Positions 26,787 to 35,991 of a DNA stretch of 64,000 nucleotides are shown here, piece after piece; position 1 is the stretch's first letter, and every line of letters begins with the position of its first letter. The notes below the pieces were generated by a model that had not been told where the DNA came from, did not search any database, and worked only from the letters and a program-made list of their open reading frames with translations. A program made the position numbers and the translations under genes. Source of the DNA: Flavobacteriaceae bacterium PS02336 (lineage in GTDB: Bacteria; Bacteroidota; Bacteroidia; Flavobacteriales; Flavobacteriaceae); assembly GCA_029960065.1 (NCBI GenBank), contig JASCOF010000002.1:682001-746000 (forward strand), read 5' to 3'.

Positions 26787-28313
26787 TTAATGTTTAAAAT
26801 GACGAGTTCCCGTAAATACCATTGCAAGATTATTTTCATTGCAATAATTTATACTTAATTCGTCTTTTATCGAACCTCCTGGCTGAATTACAGCAGTTAT
26901 TCCTGCTTTTTTGGCTAATTCTACACAATCTGGAAATGGGAAAAATGCATCACTGGCCATCGAAGCTCCATTTAAATCAAATCCAAAAGCTTTTGCTTTG
27001 TCGACAGCTTGAATTAAAGCGTCAACTCTTGAAGTCTGACCTGTACCTGATGAAATCAATGTTCCGTTTTTAGCAAATACAATAGTGTTTGATTTTGTAT
27101 TTTTGCAGATTTTAGAAGCAAAGATCAAATCTTCGATTTCTTGTGCAGTAGGTTCTGTAATTGTAACGGTTTTTAAATGCTCTTTATTATCCGTAATATT
27201 ATTTCTGTCCTGAATTAACAAACCATTAAGACAAGTTCTTACTTGGCGTGATGGCAATTCAACTTCATTTTGAACTAATATAATTCTGTTTTTCTTCTCT
27301 TGTAAAACGGTAACTGCTTGATCATCATATTCTGGAGCGATTACAACTTCGCAGAATAGTTTGTTGATTTCCTGAGCTGTTTCTAAATCAATTTTAGTAT
27401 TAGAAATTAACACTCCTCCAAAAGCAGATGTTGGATCACAAGCCAAAGCTGCCAAATAAGCTTCGCTGATTGTTTTTCTTGAAGCCAATCCGCAAGCATT
27501 ATTGTGTTTCAAAATCGCGAACGTTGGTCCGTCAGTTTTAAATTCAGCAATTAAATTTACTGCAGCATCAACATCTAGTAAATTATTGTATGATAATTCT
27601 TTTCCGTGAAGTTTGTTGAACATTGCGTCAAAATCTCCAAAGAAAAATCCTTTTTGGTGCGGGTTTTCACCGTATCTTAAAACTTGACCATTTGCAATAC
27701 TTTCTTTGTAAATAGTTTCGTCTGTGTTGAAATAATTAAAAATAGCTCCATCGTAGTGAGAGGAAACGTGGAATGCTTTAGTAGCAAACAATCTTCTGTT
27801 TTCTAAAGTTGTTGTTCCATCTTGTTCTGTAATCAAATCTAAAAGCAAGCTGTACTCATTAACAGAAGCAACAATTACAGTGTCTTTGAAATTTTTAGCA
27901 CCAGCACGAATTAATGAAATTCCGCCGATATCAATTTTCTCGATAATATCTTGTTCGCTTGCTCCAGAAGCAACCGTTTTTTCAAAAGGATATAAATCAA
28001 CAATAACTAAATCGATTTGAGGAATATCAAATTCCTTCATTTGCTGCACATCGCTTTCGTTGTCTTGGCGATTTAAAATTCCACCAAAAATTTTCGGGTG
28101 TAAAGTTTTTACTCTTCCGCCAAGAATTTCAGGGAAAGAAGTGATATCTTCAACAGGAACTACAGGAATACCAAGGTTTTTGATGAAATCTTCAGTTCCT
28201 CCAGTTGAATAAAGTGTTACATTTTGTTCGTGTAGTTTTCTAACAATTGGTTCTAATCCATCTTTAGAAAAAACAGAAATTAATGCCGATTGTATTTTTT
28301 TTGTTGTGCTCAT
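26787..28313 (-). CDS. purH: Bifunctional AICAR formyltransferase / IMP cyclohydrolase
   Basis: 508-aa enzyme for the last two steps of IMP synthesis. The N-terminal MGS-fold cyclohydrolase shows SALISVFSKDGLEPIVRKL, YSTGGTEDFI and GRVKTLHPKIFGGIL. The C-terminal transformylase has the catalytic KHNNACG motif (Lys-His) and SDAFFPFPDCVELAKKAGI-type ending with the conserved NLAMVFTGTRHFKH terminus. I chose ATG 28313 (MSTTKKIQSA) over the ATG at 28340, because the -7 promoter box begins at 28338-28345 and the extra nine residues are not family-like. Confidence 0.97.
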   Translation of the reverse strand: MSTTKKIQSALISVFSKDGLEPIVRKLHEQNVTLYSTGGTEDFIKNLGIPVVPVEDITSFPEILGGRVKTLHPKIFGGILNRQDNESDVQQMKEFDIPQIDLVIVDLYPFEKTVASGASEQDIIEKIDIGGISLIRAGAKNFKDTVIVASVNEYSLLLDLITEQDGTTTLENRRLFATKAFHVSSHYDGAIFNYFNTDETIYKESIANGQVLRYGENPHQKGFFFGDFDAMFNKLHGKELSYNNLLDVDAAVNLIAEFKTDGPTFAILKHNNACGLASRKTISEAYLAALACDPTSAFGGVLISNTKIDLETAQEINKLFCEVVIAPEYDDQAVTVLQEKKNRIILVQNEVELPSRQVRTCLNGLLIQDRNNITDNKEHLKTVTITEPTAQEIEDLIFASKICKNTKSNTIVFAKNGTLISSGTGQTSRVDALIQAVDKAKAFGFDLNGASMASDAFFPFPDCVELAKKAGITAVIQPGGSIKDELSINYCNENNLAMVFTGTRHFKH

Positions 28314-28337
28314 TGTGTAGTTATGATTTTGAGACTG

Positions 28338-28345
28338 CAAAAGTA
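28338..28345 (-). promoter_or_regulatory. Possible purH -7 promoter element
   Basis: TACTTTTG (minus strand) matches TAnnTTTG and lies 25-32 bases before the chosen ATG. It overlaps the alternative upstream ATG, which supports the downstream start. No clear TTTG at -33. Confidence 0.4.
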
Positions 28346-28478
28346 GTTTTTTTATATATCATATTAAAGAAAATTAGTGTAACAAAATGCTAAAAAAAAC
28401 TACTGATGAGTAAGTTAACTTTTATTAGGTTTTTGAATTTTAATTTTTGAATTTTACTTTATTGAAAAATACTGAAAT

Positions 28479-29726
28479 ATGCTTGTTTATTTAAGATTAT
28501 TAAAAGAAAGTCTGAGCTTTGCTGTCAACGCTTTGCGAAATAATAAATTACGTACTTTGTTGTCACTCTTAGGGGTTACAATTGGTATTTTTTCAATTAT
28601 AGCCGTTTTGGCCGCCGTTGACTCTTTAGATAAAAAAATATCTAAAGATTTGAGCAGTTTAGATAAAAATACAATTTATTTAATGAAGTTCAGCTTTGGA
28701 CCTTCCGAAATTCCGCAATGGAAAAGAGAACAGTTTCCAAACGTAAAATACGACGAGTATGTTGGGTTGAAAAATGCAATGAATAATACCGATGAAGTCG
28801 GGTATCAGCTTTTTGTAAATAGAGAAACTTTAAAATACGACTCAAAAACAGTCAGCGATGTAAATATTATTCCTTCGTCGAGTGAAATGGTTAATATTGA
28901 CGGATTGAGTTTTGATAAAGGAAGATTTTACAATGAGTCAGAATCAAATTCTGGTACGGCAGTTATTGTGTTAGGATATGATATCGCTGATGGACTTTTT
29001 GGATCAAGTGATCCAATTGGAAAAAATATTCGTTTATACGGACAGCGATTTACGGTTATCGGTGTAATTGCGAAACAAGGTGCAGGATTTTTTGGAGACA
29101 GCAATGATACTTCAGTATATCTTCCCGCTAATTTTTTAAGAAGAATGTACGGAGATAGCGATGCCATGACGCCTGTAATAGTTTTAAAACCTCAAAAAGG
29201 TGTCGATATGGAGGCTTATAAAGCAGAAGTGGCGCAAAAACTAAGAGCAATTCGTGGTATGAAAGCGGGAGATATGGATAATTTCTTTATCAATGTACTT
29301 TCTGGATTTACCGATTTTATCGACGGAATTTTAGGGCAGATGAATTTTGTAGGCTGGGTTATAAGTGGATTTTCTCTTCTTGTCGGCGGTTTCGGAATTG
29401 CAAATATTATGTTTGTTTCTGTTAAAGAAAGAACAAATCTTATTGGTATTCAAAAATCATTAGGAGCAAAAAATAAATTCATCTTATTCCAATTTTTGTT
29501 TGAAGCGGTAATATTATCTGTTATTGGTGGAATCATTGGTCTTTTAATGGTTTGGGGAATTGCTTTTGCGTTAACTAAATTACTCGATTTTGAATTTGTT
29601 TTGAGTATGGGGAATATTCTTTTAGGAACTGGTTTAGCGGCTTTTATTGGTTTGGTTTCGGGAATTCTTCCTGCAATTTCTGCAGCAAATCTTGATCCTG
29701 TTGAAGCCATTAGAACAGGAATGTAG
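28479..29726 (+). CDS. ABC transporter permease (MacB/FtsX family)
   Basis: 415-aa inner-membrane protein: first span at about residues 22-46 (TLLSLLGVTIGIFSIIAVLA), a large MacB-type periplasmic domain (about 50-285), then three C-terminal spans forming the FtsX domain (about 290-410) with GIANIMFVSVKERTNLIGIQ and KSLGAKNKFILFQFLFEAV and the ending NLDPVEAIRTGM. Proteins of this type couple a cytoplasmic ATPase to periplasmic mechanics or efflux of peptides and antibiotics. No ATP-binding subunit or membrane-fusion protein is adjacent, so its ATPase must be elsewhere. Substrate unknown. Confidence 0.9.
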   Translation: MLVYLRLLKESLSFAVNALRNNKLRTLLSLLGVTIGIFSIIAVLAAVDSLDKKISKDLSSLDKNTIYLMKFSFGPSEIPQWKREQFPNVKYDEYVGLKNAMNNTDEVGYQLFVNRETLKYDSKTVSDVNIIPSSSEMVNIDGLSFDKGRFYNESESNSGTAVIVLGYDIADGLFGSSDPIGKNIRLYGQRFTVIGVIAKQGAGFFGDSNDTSVYLPANFLRRMYGDSDAMTPVIVLKPQKGVDMEAYKAEVAQKLRAIRGMKAGDMDNFFINVLSGFTDFIDGILGQMNFVGWVISGFSLLVGGFGIANIMFVSVKERTNLIGIQKSLGAKNKFILFQFLFEAVILSVIGGIIGLLMVWGIAFALTKLLDFEFVLSMGNILLGTGLAAFIGLVSGILPAISAANLDPVEAIRTGM

Positions 29727-29732
29727 TTTTTT

Positions 29733-29845
29733 TAAAGACGCTAAGGTTCTAAGATACTCAGATTCTAAGTTTTTTTATATGAATTGCCTCTAGCTTTAGC
29801 TGGAGGAACATATTTTAGGACTAGAAAGAGACTTTAGTCGAATTT
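29733..29845. repeat. Composite intergenic repeat with a REP-like palindrome
   Basis: Three parts follow one another: an AAGACGCTAAGGTTCTAAG block related to the repeat at 1713-1877; a 9-bp hairpin CCTCTAGCT/AGCTGGAGG (29787-29806) with a 2-base loop; and a GACTA...TAGTC hairpin (29819-29839). The GCTTTAGCTGGAGG half is a short GC-richer palindrome unlike its AT-rich surroundings, in the manner of REP elements. Confidence 0.6.
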
Positions 29846-29852
29846 TTATAGT

Positions 29853-30464
29853 TTAGTTTTTCTGAAGTTTTGGTTTTATGAAAGGAAATGTAATTCTTTC
29901 ATGATCCCATTTAATGCTTTCGGAATTGTAATATTCGTTGTTTCTCTTGTATTTTAAAACTGTATCTTCTTCTTGAGTTGTTCTTCGTATAAAATAAGTA
30001 TCACCCTCTTTCTCAATTGATTTGATTGCATCAACTAAATAAAAATAAGTTTCTGTATTCAAGGTGTCTAATTTTGATGCTATAAACGTCATGTTTCGAA
30101 AACCGTCTTTATAATTTAATTTTATAAAATCTGATATAGTATTAGTAGGAATTTCTATTAAATCTTTCGGTTGTAAATTTATAAAGTGAGGGATTGTGTC
30201 GCTTTTTTCCCAATTTCCACAAATATGACCGATTTCGTTTCTTTGAAAATAATACACTTTTGAATTCTTGTCGATAATGAAAGTGTTTGTTCCATAAAAT
30301 AATGATCCAGGAATAGGTGGAGGAGGAGGAATTGTGTCTTTGTTTAGAATTGTTTTTTTATTGTTTTGCGAAATTATGTATGGTATATTTTCTTTTTGGC
30401 TTTCTTTTTTTGTACAATTTAAAAGAAGCAGGCAAACCATAAAAAAAATAAAAATTCTAGTCAT
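29853..30464 (-). CDS. Lipoprotein of unknown function
   Basis: 203 aa with a lipoprotein signal (FFMVCLLLLNC, Cys about residue 17). After a Lys/Asn-rich linker comes a five-Pro run (TIPPPPPIPGS, about 45-55), then a small mixed domain containing YYFQRNEIGHICGNWEKSD and FIASKLDTLNTETYFYLVDA. I recognise no family. It is flanked by a composite repeat on one side and the accD terminator on the other, so it is probably transcribed alone. It may be a lineage-specific surface or periplasmic protein; nothing supports a function. Confidence 0.65.
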   Translation of the reverse strand: MTRIFIFFMVCLLLLNCTKKESQKENIPYIISQNNKKTILNKDTIPPPPPIPGSLFYGTNTFIIDKNSKVYYFQRNEIGHICGNWEKSDTIPHFINLQPKDLIEIPTNTISDFIKLNYKDGFRNMTFIASKLDTLNTETYFYLVDAIKSIEKEGDTYFIRRTTQEEDTVLKYKRNNEYYNSESIKWDHERITFPFIKPKLQKN

Positions 30465-30494
30465 AGAGAATGAGATTTAAAATAAAGATATAAA

Positions 30495-30525
30495 AAAATC
30501 CCAAGAAGCAATTTCTTGGGATTTT
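30495..30525. terminator. Terminator of accD
   Basis: Perfect 13-bp stem (AAAATCCCAAGAA / TTCTTGGGATTTT), loop 5, A/T-rich flanks on both sides. It lies 24 bases after the accD stop (minus strand). Confidence 0.9.
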
Positions 30526-30548
30526 CTGTTTTTCTGATAGTTTAAAAA

Positions 30549-31403
30549 CTATCTAATATCATTATTTTGAATCAAATCGATATATAAGTTAATCTTATCT
30601 TTCAATTCTTTTCTAGGCGTGATAAAGTCTAAGAAACCGTGCTCTAATAAGAACTCAGCAGTTTGGAAACCTTCTGGTAAATCTTTTCCTGTAGTGTCAC
30701 GAACAACACGAGGACCAGCAAAACCAATCAAAGCGCCTGGCTCAGAGATATTAATGTCTCCTAACATTGCGTAAGATGCAGTTGTTCCACCCGTTGTTGG
30801 GTCTGTACAAAGAGAGATATATGGTAATTTAGCTTCCGCTAATTGAGCTAGTTTTACAGAAGTTTTTGCTAATTGCATTAAAGAATAAGCAGCTTCCATC
30901 ATACGAGCTCCACCAGATTTAGAAATCATAACAAAAGGAAGTTTGTTTTTGATCGCGTGATCAATTCCTCTTGCAATTTTTTCACCTACAACCGCTCCCA
31001 TAGATCCACCGATAAAAGCGAAATCCATACAGCAGATTACAAGTTCTCTTCCTTTAGATTTTCCTACTCCTGTACGTACAGCGTCTTTAAGATGAGTTTT
31101 TTCCATTACATCTTTTAATCTGTCTGCATATTTCTTTGTGTCCACAAAGTGCAGAGGATCTTTAGAAGTCATGTTTTTGTCTAACTCAACAAATTCATTG
31201 TTGTCGAATAAAATTTCAAAATAGGTTGCGCTTCCAATTCGAACGTGAAAATCATCTTCAGGGCTAACGAATAAATTTCTCGCTAATTCGTCTGCATCAA
31301 TAATTTTTCCAGTAGGAGATTTGTACCACAATCCTTTCGGAACGTCCATCTTGTCTTCTGTCGCGGTCGTAATCCCTTTTTCTTGTCTTTTAAACCAAGC
31401 CAT
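30549..31403 (-). CDS. accD: Acetyl-CoA carboxylase carboxyltransferase subunit beta, zinc finger degenerate
   Basis: 284-aa beta subunit of the carboxyltransferase that moves CO2 from biotin to acetyl-CoA, the first step of fatty acid synthesis. The crotonase-like core is intact ([64 protein letters not shown]). The N-terminal region aligns with the E. coli zinc-binding region, but none of the four ligand cysteines is present: where E. coli has two CxxC pairs, this protein has KSPTGK and VSPEDD. The protein is otherwise full length, so this is domain degeneration rather than truncation. accA is not in this window. Confidence 0.95.
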   Translation of the reverse strand: MAWFKRQEKGITTATEDKMDVPKGLWYKSPTGKIIDADELARNLFVSPEDDFHVRIGSATYFEILFDNNEFVELDKNMTSKDPLHFVDTKKYADRLKDVMEKTHLKDAVRTGVGKSKGRELVICCMDFAFIGGSMGAVVGEKIARGIDHAIKNKLPFVMISKSGGARMMEAAYSLMQLAKTSVKLAQLAEAKLPYISLCTDPTTGGTTASYAMLGDINISEPGALIGFAGPRVVRDTTGKDLPEGFQTAEFLLEHGFLDFITPRKELKDKINLYIDLIQNNDIR

Positions 31404-31426
31404 TTTTTTAATTTTAGAATGTAGAT

Positions 31427-31519
31427 TTTAAATTTTAGATTTTTCAATCTGAATTCAAAATTTAAATTTCAGGCTTCTTTAGAAATCTGAAATCTAAATT
31501 CAAAAATCTAAAATTTAAA
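31427..31519. repeat. Inverted repeat of the AAATCTAAAATTTAAA type
   Basis: TTTAAATTTTAGATTTTT (31427-31444) and its exact 18-base reverse complement (31502-31519) flank 57 bases of related AT-rich repeats. The right arm covers the last bases of the fba coding region including its stop codon. A sister array stands at 42180-42322. Confidence 0.8.
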
Positions 31520-32582
31520 GTGTGTTTACGTTATTTAAATCAGCAAAAGCTTGTTCAAGTCTTGCGTTGAATGTTACTTCGCTTTCACGAACCCATCTTC
31601 TTGGATCGTAGTATTTTTTGTTTGGAGCATCAGCACCTTCTGGGTTTCCAATTTGTGATTTTAAATAGTCAAGATTTTTAACCATATAATCACGGATTCC
31701 TTCAGTGTATGCAAACTGTAAATCAGTATCAATGTTCATTTTGATAACTCCGTAGCTAATTCCTTCTCTGATTTCTTCAAGTGTAGAACCTGAACCTCCG
31801 TGGAAAACGAAATCAACTGGATTGTGTCCTGTGTTGAATTTGTTTTGTACGAAATCCTGAGAATTTTTTAAGATTTTTGGAGTTAATTTTACGTTTCCTG
31901 GTTTGTAAACACCGTGAACGTTTCCAAAAGCAGCAGCAATTGTAAATTTAGGACTTACTTTAGATAATTCTTCGTAAGCGTAAGCTACTTCTTCTGGTTG
32001 CGTATATAATTTTGAGCTGTCAACATCAGAGTTGTCAACACCATCTTCTTCACCACCTGTAATACCAAGTTCGATTTCCAATGTCATGCCCATTTTGCTC
32101 ATTCTAGCTAAATATTCTTTACAGATCTCGATGTTTTCTTCGATTGGCTCCTCAGACAAATCGATCATGTGAGAACTGAACAATGGTTTTCCTGTTTCTG
32201 CGAAATGTTTCTCAGAAGCATCTAATAAACCGTCAATCCAAGGTAAAAGTTTTTTTGCACAGTGGTCAGTATGTAGGATTACAGTTGCACCGTAAGCCTC
32301 TGCCAAAGTATGAATATGTTTTGCTCCTGCGATTCCTCCCGCAATTGCTGCTTTTTCACCTGCATTAGATAATCCTTTTCCAGCGTTGAATTGAGCTCCA
32401 CCGTTAGAAAATTGAATGATAACTGGCGCGTTTAGTTTTGCTGCAGTTTCAAGAACTCCGTTAATTGTGCTTGATCCAGTAACGTTTACTGCTGGAAGAG
32501 CAAAACCCTTCTCTTTCGCATAATTAAAGATCTCTTGTACTTGATCTCCTGTAGCTACTCCTGGTTTAATGTTATGTGCCAT
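31515..32582 (-). CDS. fbaA: Class II fructose-bisphosphate aldolase
   Basis: 355-aa zinc-dependent aldolase cleaving fructose 1,6-bisphosphate to DHAP and glyceraldehyde 3-phosphate in glycolysis/gluconeogenesis. Zinc and catalytic motifs are present: ILHTDHCAKK (Asp and zinc His), GNVHGVYKPGNVKL, VFHGGSGSTLEEI and the ending segment KYYDPRRWVRESE. The length and motifs match the E. coli FbaA-type (class IIA). A -7 promoter box (32621-32628) lies about 40 bases upstream. The stop codon lies within an intergenic repeat. Confidence 0.97.
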   Translation of the reverse strand: MAHNIKPGVATGDQVQEIFNYAKEKGFALPAVNVTGSSTINGVLETAAKLNAPVIIQFSNGGAQFNAGKGLSNAGEKAAIAGGIAGAKHIHTLAEAYGATVILHTDHCAKKLLPWIDGLLDASEKHFAETGKPLFSSHMIDLSEEPIEENIEICKEYLARMSKMGMTLEIELGITGGEEDGVDNSDVDSSKLYTQPEEVAYAYEELSKVSPKFTIAAAFGNVHGVYKPGNVKLTPKILKNSQDFVQNKFNTGHNPVDFVFHGGSGSTLEEIREGISYGVIKMNIDTDLQFAYTEGIRDYMVKNLDYLKSQIGNPEGADAPNKKYYDPRRWVRESEVTFNARLEQAFADLNNVNTL

Positions 32583-32620
32583 TGTAATTTTTTTTATAGT
32601 TGTTTTTAGTTTTTAGGTTG

Positions 32621-32628
32621 CAAAAATA
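32621..32628 (-). promoter_or_regulatory. Possible fbaA -7 promoter element
   Basis: TATTTTTG on the minus strand matches TAnnTTTG in the 60-base gap between tamL and fbaA. No TTTG at the expected distance. Confidence 0.4.
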
Positions 32629-32642
32629 AGAATTAATTAGCA

Positions 32643-35216
32643 TTAGAACGGATAATTTATACCAAAATTTAAAACCGAGTGTCCAAAATTGTATTCTTTA
32701 AACCATCGGTCTCCCTTCTCATGCGCCGGATTATAAGTCTTAAAGCCTAAATCTAAACGGATAACAAAAAAGCTTAAATCGTATCGTAAACCAAATCCTG
32801 TTCCTAAAGCAATTTCTTCTAAATCGTTTAAGTTGTCAAATTTTGCTTTCGGATCTACCACATTATCGAGTACATTCCAGATATTTCCGGCATCTGCAAA
32901 GAGCGCTCCTTTAACATCTCCAAAAATTTTAAAACGATATTCTAGACTCGCGGCTATTTTCATATTTGCCTCGTTAAAGTCGTTTACAGCATTCGTGCTT
33001 CCCGGTCCTAAAGCGTATGGCTGCCACGCGCGGTTATCGTTTGATCCACCGCCATAATAACTTCGTGAAAACGGAATATAATTAGAATTTCCAAATGGAA
33101 TCGCGATTCCAAAGAAAGTTCTAACAGCCAAAACTTTTTCTTTTCCAAAATCCCAGTGTTTGATGTAATCAAATTCTGTTTTAACATATTCGGAATATTC
33201 TAAATTAAAAATCTCATAATTTCCTCTTGAGTTTTTCTGTAGATTCCCGACTTCAGAAACCAAAGTTAACAATGTTCCAGCCGATTCGATTTTAGTTCTA
33301 AATTGATAGAAATTATTGTCGGCAAGGTCCTTCTTTGTCGTTTTTGTGAAAGAATAACTCGTTGCTAAAATAAAGTCGTTTTCAGTCAAACGAATCCTTC
33401 TTTCTTCAATACTTGCCACTTCTTGGTATTGAGAGTTATCTGGTGTTAAAGCAGTCTGTCCATTTAATACTTCATTAGTAAATCCCGTTGTTCCCTTAGG
33501 TATAGTTAGGTTTTCTCTAGCTTGTTCTTCTGGTGTTTCTCCCCAGTTGCTCAATGTAGTATTGTAATCTTTACCAATATTATTTAAATCATCATAAGAA
33601 GATGTGTATACATTAAAGTAATTGTCAGGATTTAAGTTACGAACAAACTGAGCGTTTAATAACTCTAACTTCGCTGTGTTATGACGCTTTGGTGTCCAGT
33701 TATACGAAATACCTCCTGTGAAGTTTTCTTTGTCCAAACCAATATTTCGCTGTTTCGAAAAACCTGAGGTTATAGAGGTGTAAGGAATCATGCTTTTTGG
33801 GATGATTTTTTCGGTTCCAAAAGGAAATAGAATCCTTGGAAAGTTCAATTTCATATCCAAACCATATTCTGAAACATTAAAGAAATTATTATTCGGATTG
33901 GCCATATCTCTCGAAGAACCAATATTTAAACGAGCAGAAATTTCTAAGGTTTCGGCACGATTAAATACATTTCGAATAGTTTCTGAAATACTCGCTCCAA
34001 TTCCGAAATCCTGAATATTCGAATGGGTTACGTCAAAAGTGGCTCCAAAACTGTATTTCTTTCTTGGAGTTAAATATACATTAGCAATAAGAGATTGGGC
34101 TGTAGAATCTCTTTTGTCAACCTCATATTGGATAGAAGGATAATTGAAAATCTTTAAGTTGTTCAAATATCGAGAAGAAAGAGTGGTTCTGAAATCAGCA
34201 AAAGTACTTCCTTTGGTGATAAAAATGGCATCTGTTATCGCGCGGGGCTTGTATTTTAGTTTGTTGTAACTGTAAAGATTAAAATTATTGTAAGTAGTAC
34301 TATCAGTTGGTTTTTTCTTTGCATTGGCAGCAGAATAATCGGTATAAATATTAACGTCGCTAATTTTATAAAGCTTAAAAGGTTCAGTTCGGCTTGAATC
34401 TCTTCCTTGAATAACATTATTGGTAATGTTTAACGTAACGTCAGCTTTGGCTTTTTTACCAATAGTATCAATGTCAAATGTTACATAAGTGGGTTGGAAG
34501 TAATAAGCACCGTGATTTCTAAAATATGTTGTAATACGGTTCTTTTCTTCTTCAAAATCTGTTGTTTTGTATTGATTTCCAGATTTTAATGCAGAAGGTT
34601 CATTATTTGTTCTGTACAATGAATCTAATGCAGGAGTTAATATTTTAGTTTTTATGGTGTCTAATTTGTAAGCAGGTCCAGTTGTGATATTGTAATTAAT
34701 TGCTGCTCTTTTGATTCCAACTGTATCTATCGTATAGTCCGTTTTAACATTAAAAAAACCATTATTAAAATAATAGAATTTTAAACGGAGTAAAGATTTT
34801 TTTGTTCTTGCAGTGTCAATAATTACTGGAGGCTCGCCAGTGTTTTTTAAAAATTCATGAATTCCTTTATAGTAAAAAGACTGTCCAAGACGATCTACCT
34901 GTTTAGCAGATAAAATTTTAGACATACGCTCATACTTGCCTGGATTGTTTTTAAATTTGGCCTGATAAGTCGAATCTGGATTTAAATTGGCTAAATTGTA
35001 TAAATTTAATCGAAGTTTGTACCCCAATAGTTTTCCATTCGGTTTTTGATACATCTGATTAAAAGCAACTTCGTCATTAGTTGATTTTCCGTTAACTAAA
35101 ATATTGTTTTTTACAAGAAGGTTTTTTCCATCTGGAACTCTTTTTACGGCATTACAAGCGCAAATTAATATTGCTATTAGAAGAAATGCTATTATTTTTG
35201 CGGAATTATTTTTCAA
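32643..35216 (-). CDS. tamL: BamA/TamA-family outer-membrane lipoprotein (TamL)
   Basis: 857-aa Omp85-superfamily protein with a lipoprotein signal (lipobox ICAC, Cys21), the distinguishing mark of Bacteroidota TamL compared with proteobacterial TamA. It has POTRA-like periplasmic repeats (about residues 30-330), then a 16-strand-type barrel (about 400-857) with the surface-antigen signature (RSYYGGGSNDNRAWQPYALG, LGTGFGLRYDLSFFVIRLDLG split across about 810-835) and a C-terminal Phe (FGINYPF). It probably acts with a TamB homologue in outer-membrane protein or lipid delivery; TamB is not in this window. Divergent from the trmH-like gene with 37 bases between start codons. Confidence 0.93.
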   Translation of the reverse strand: MKNNSAKIIAFLLIAILICACNAVKRVPDGKNLLVKNNILVNGKSTNDEVAFNQMYQKPNGKLLGYKLRLNLYNLANLNPDSTYQAKFKNNPGKYERMSKILSAKQVDRLGQSFYYKGIHEFLKNTGEPPVIIDTARTKKSLLRLKFYYFNNGFFNVKTDYTIDTVGIKRAAINYNITTGPAYKLDTIKTKILTPALDSLYRTNNEPSALKSGNQYKTTDFEEEKNRITTYFRNHGAYYFQPTYVTFDIDTIGKKAKADVTLNITNNVIQGRDSSRTEPFKLYKISDVNIYTDYSAANAKKKPTDSTTYNNFNLYSYNKLKYKPRAITDAIFITKGSTFADFRTTLSSRYLNNLKIFNYPSIQYEVDKRDSTAQSLIANVYLTPRKKYSFGATFDVTHSNIQDFGIGASISETIRNVFNRAETLEISARLNIGSSRDMANPNNNFFNVSEYGLDMKLNFPRILFPFGTEKIIPKSMIPYTSITSGFSKQRNIGLDKENFTGGISYNWTPKRHNTAKLELLNAQFVRNLNPDNYFNVYTSSYDDLNNIGKDYNTTLSNWGETPEEQARENLTIPKGTTGFTNEVLNGQTALTPDNSQYQEVASIEERRIRLTENDFILATSYSFTKTTKKDLADNNFYQFRTKIESAGTLLTLVSEVGNLQKNSRGNYEIFNLEYSEYVKTEFDYIKHWDFGKEKVLAVRTFFGIAIPFGNSNYIPFSRSYYGGGSNDNRAWQPYALGPGSTNAVNDFNEANMKIAASLEYRFKIFGDVKGALFADAGNIWNVLDNVVDPKAKFDNLNDLEEIALGTGFGLRYDLSFFVIRLDLGFKTYNPAHEKGDRWFKEYNFGHSVLNFGINYPF

Positions 35217-35236
35217 GTGTTTTTTAATATTTAATT

Positions 35237-35244
35237 CAAAAGTA
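35237..35244 (-). promoter_or_regulatory. Possible tamL -7 promoter element
   Basis: TACTTTTG on the minus strand matches TAnnTTTG, 21 bases before the tamL ATG. The spacer is so short that the -33 region would lie inside the divergent methyltransferase gene. Confidence 0.4.
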
Positions 35245-35253
35245 CATTATTTT

Positions 35254-35982
35254 ATGGTTAGTAAAAACCAAATAAAGCTTATATCAAGTTTACATCAAAA
35301 AAAGCTGCGTTCTGTCAATCAATTATTTTTTGCTGAAGGAGTAAAAGTAATTCAAGAATTGCTGCAATCCAATTTTGAATTAGAACATTTATACACCACA
35401 CTAAATGATTTTGAAACAGTCCAAGCCTCAAAACGAACTCTTATTAATGAACAAGAGCTAAAAAAAATAAGTGCTTTATCGACTCCAAATTCTTGTTTAG
35501 CAGTTTTTAAAATACCAGCAGAAAAGACTATAATCGATTCTGGTTTAATTGTGGCATTAGACGATATTAGAGATCCTGGAAATTTAGGAACTATTCTTCG
35601 TCTTTGCGATTGGTTTGGTATCAAACAAGTAATTTGTTCTAAAGAAACGGTAGATATTTACAATCCAAAAGTAGTTCAAGCAACAATGGGCTCGATCAGC
35701 AGGGTAAATGTAAATTATATCGACTTAAAAATGTTTCTTGCTCAAACTAAACTGCCCGTTTTTGGAACTTTCATGGACGGAGAGAATATTTATCAATCAA
35801 AATTGCCAAATGAAGGCATCATAATTATGGGTAATGAGGCCAACGGCATTTCAGAAGAAATTGAGAAAATAGTAACGTCTCGTCTGTCAATTCCTAGATT
35901 TGGAGAGCTTCAAAAAACCGAAAGTTTAAATGTAGCTACTGCAACAGCAATTATTCTTAGTGAATTTAAACGAAATAGTTAA
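35254..35982 (+). CDS. TrmH/SpoU family RNA 2'-O-ribose methyltransferase
   Basis: 242-aa SAM-dependent knotted methyltransferase for tRNA or rRNA. N-terminal substrate-binding domain (about 1-90), then the SPOUT domain with the three family motifs: DPGNLGTILRLCDWFG, IIMGNEANGIS and LSIPRFGELQKTESLNVATA (split at about residues 215-235). The start is ATG 35254 (MVSKNQIKLI); the open frame extends to 35104 but the extra part overlaps tamL on the other strand. It ends 9 bases from the convergent porT stop. The exact RNA target cannot be read from the sequence. Confidence 0.93.
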   Translation: MVSKNQIKLISSLHQKKLRSVNQLFFAEGVKVIQELLQSNFELEHLYTTLNDFETVQASKRTLINEQELKKISALSTPNSCLAVFKIPAEKTIIDSGLIVALDDIRDPGNLGTILRLCDWFGIKQVICSKETVDIYNPKVVQATMGSISRVNVNYIDLKMFLAQTKLPVFGTFMDGENIYQSKLPNEGIIIMGNEANGISEEIEKIVTSRLSIPRFGELQKTESLNVATATAIILSEFKRNS

Positions 35983-35991
35983 GATTTTGTT

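Noticed and set aside
35104..35253. N-terminal extension of the TrmH-like protein
   Set aside because: Overlaps the tamL N-terminus on the other strand; the family-like sequence begins at ATG 35254.
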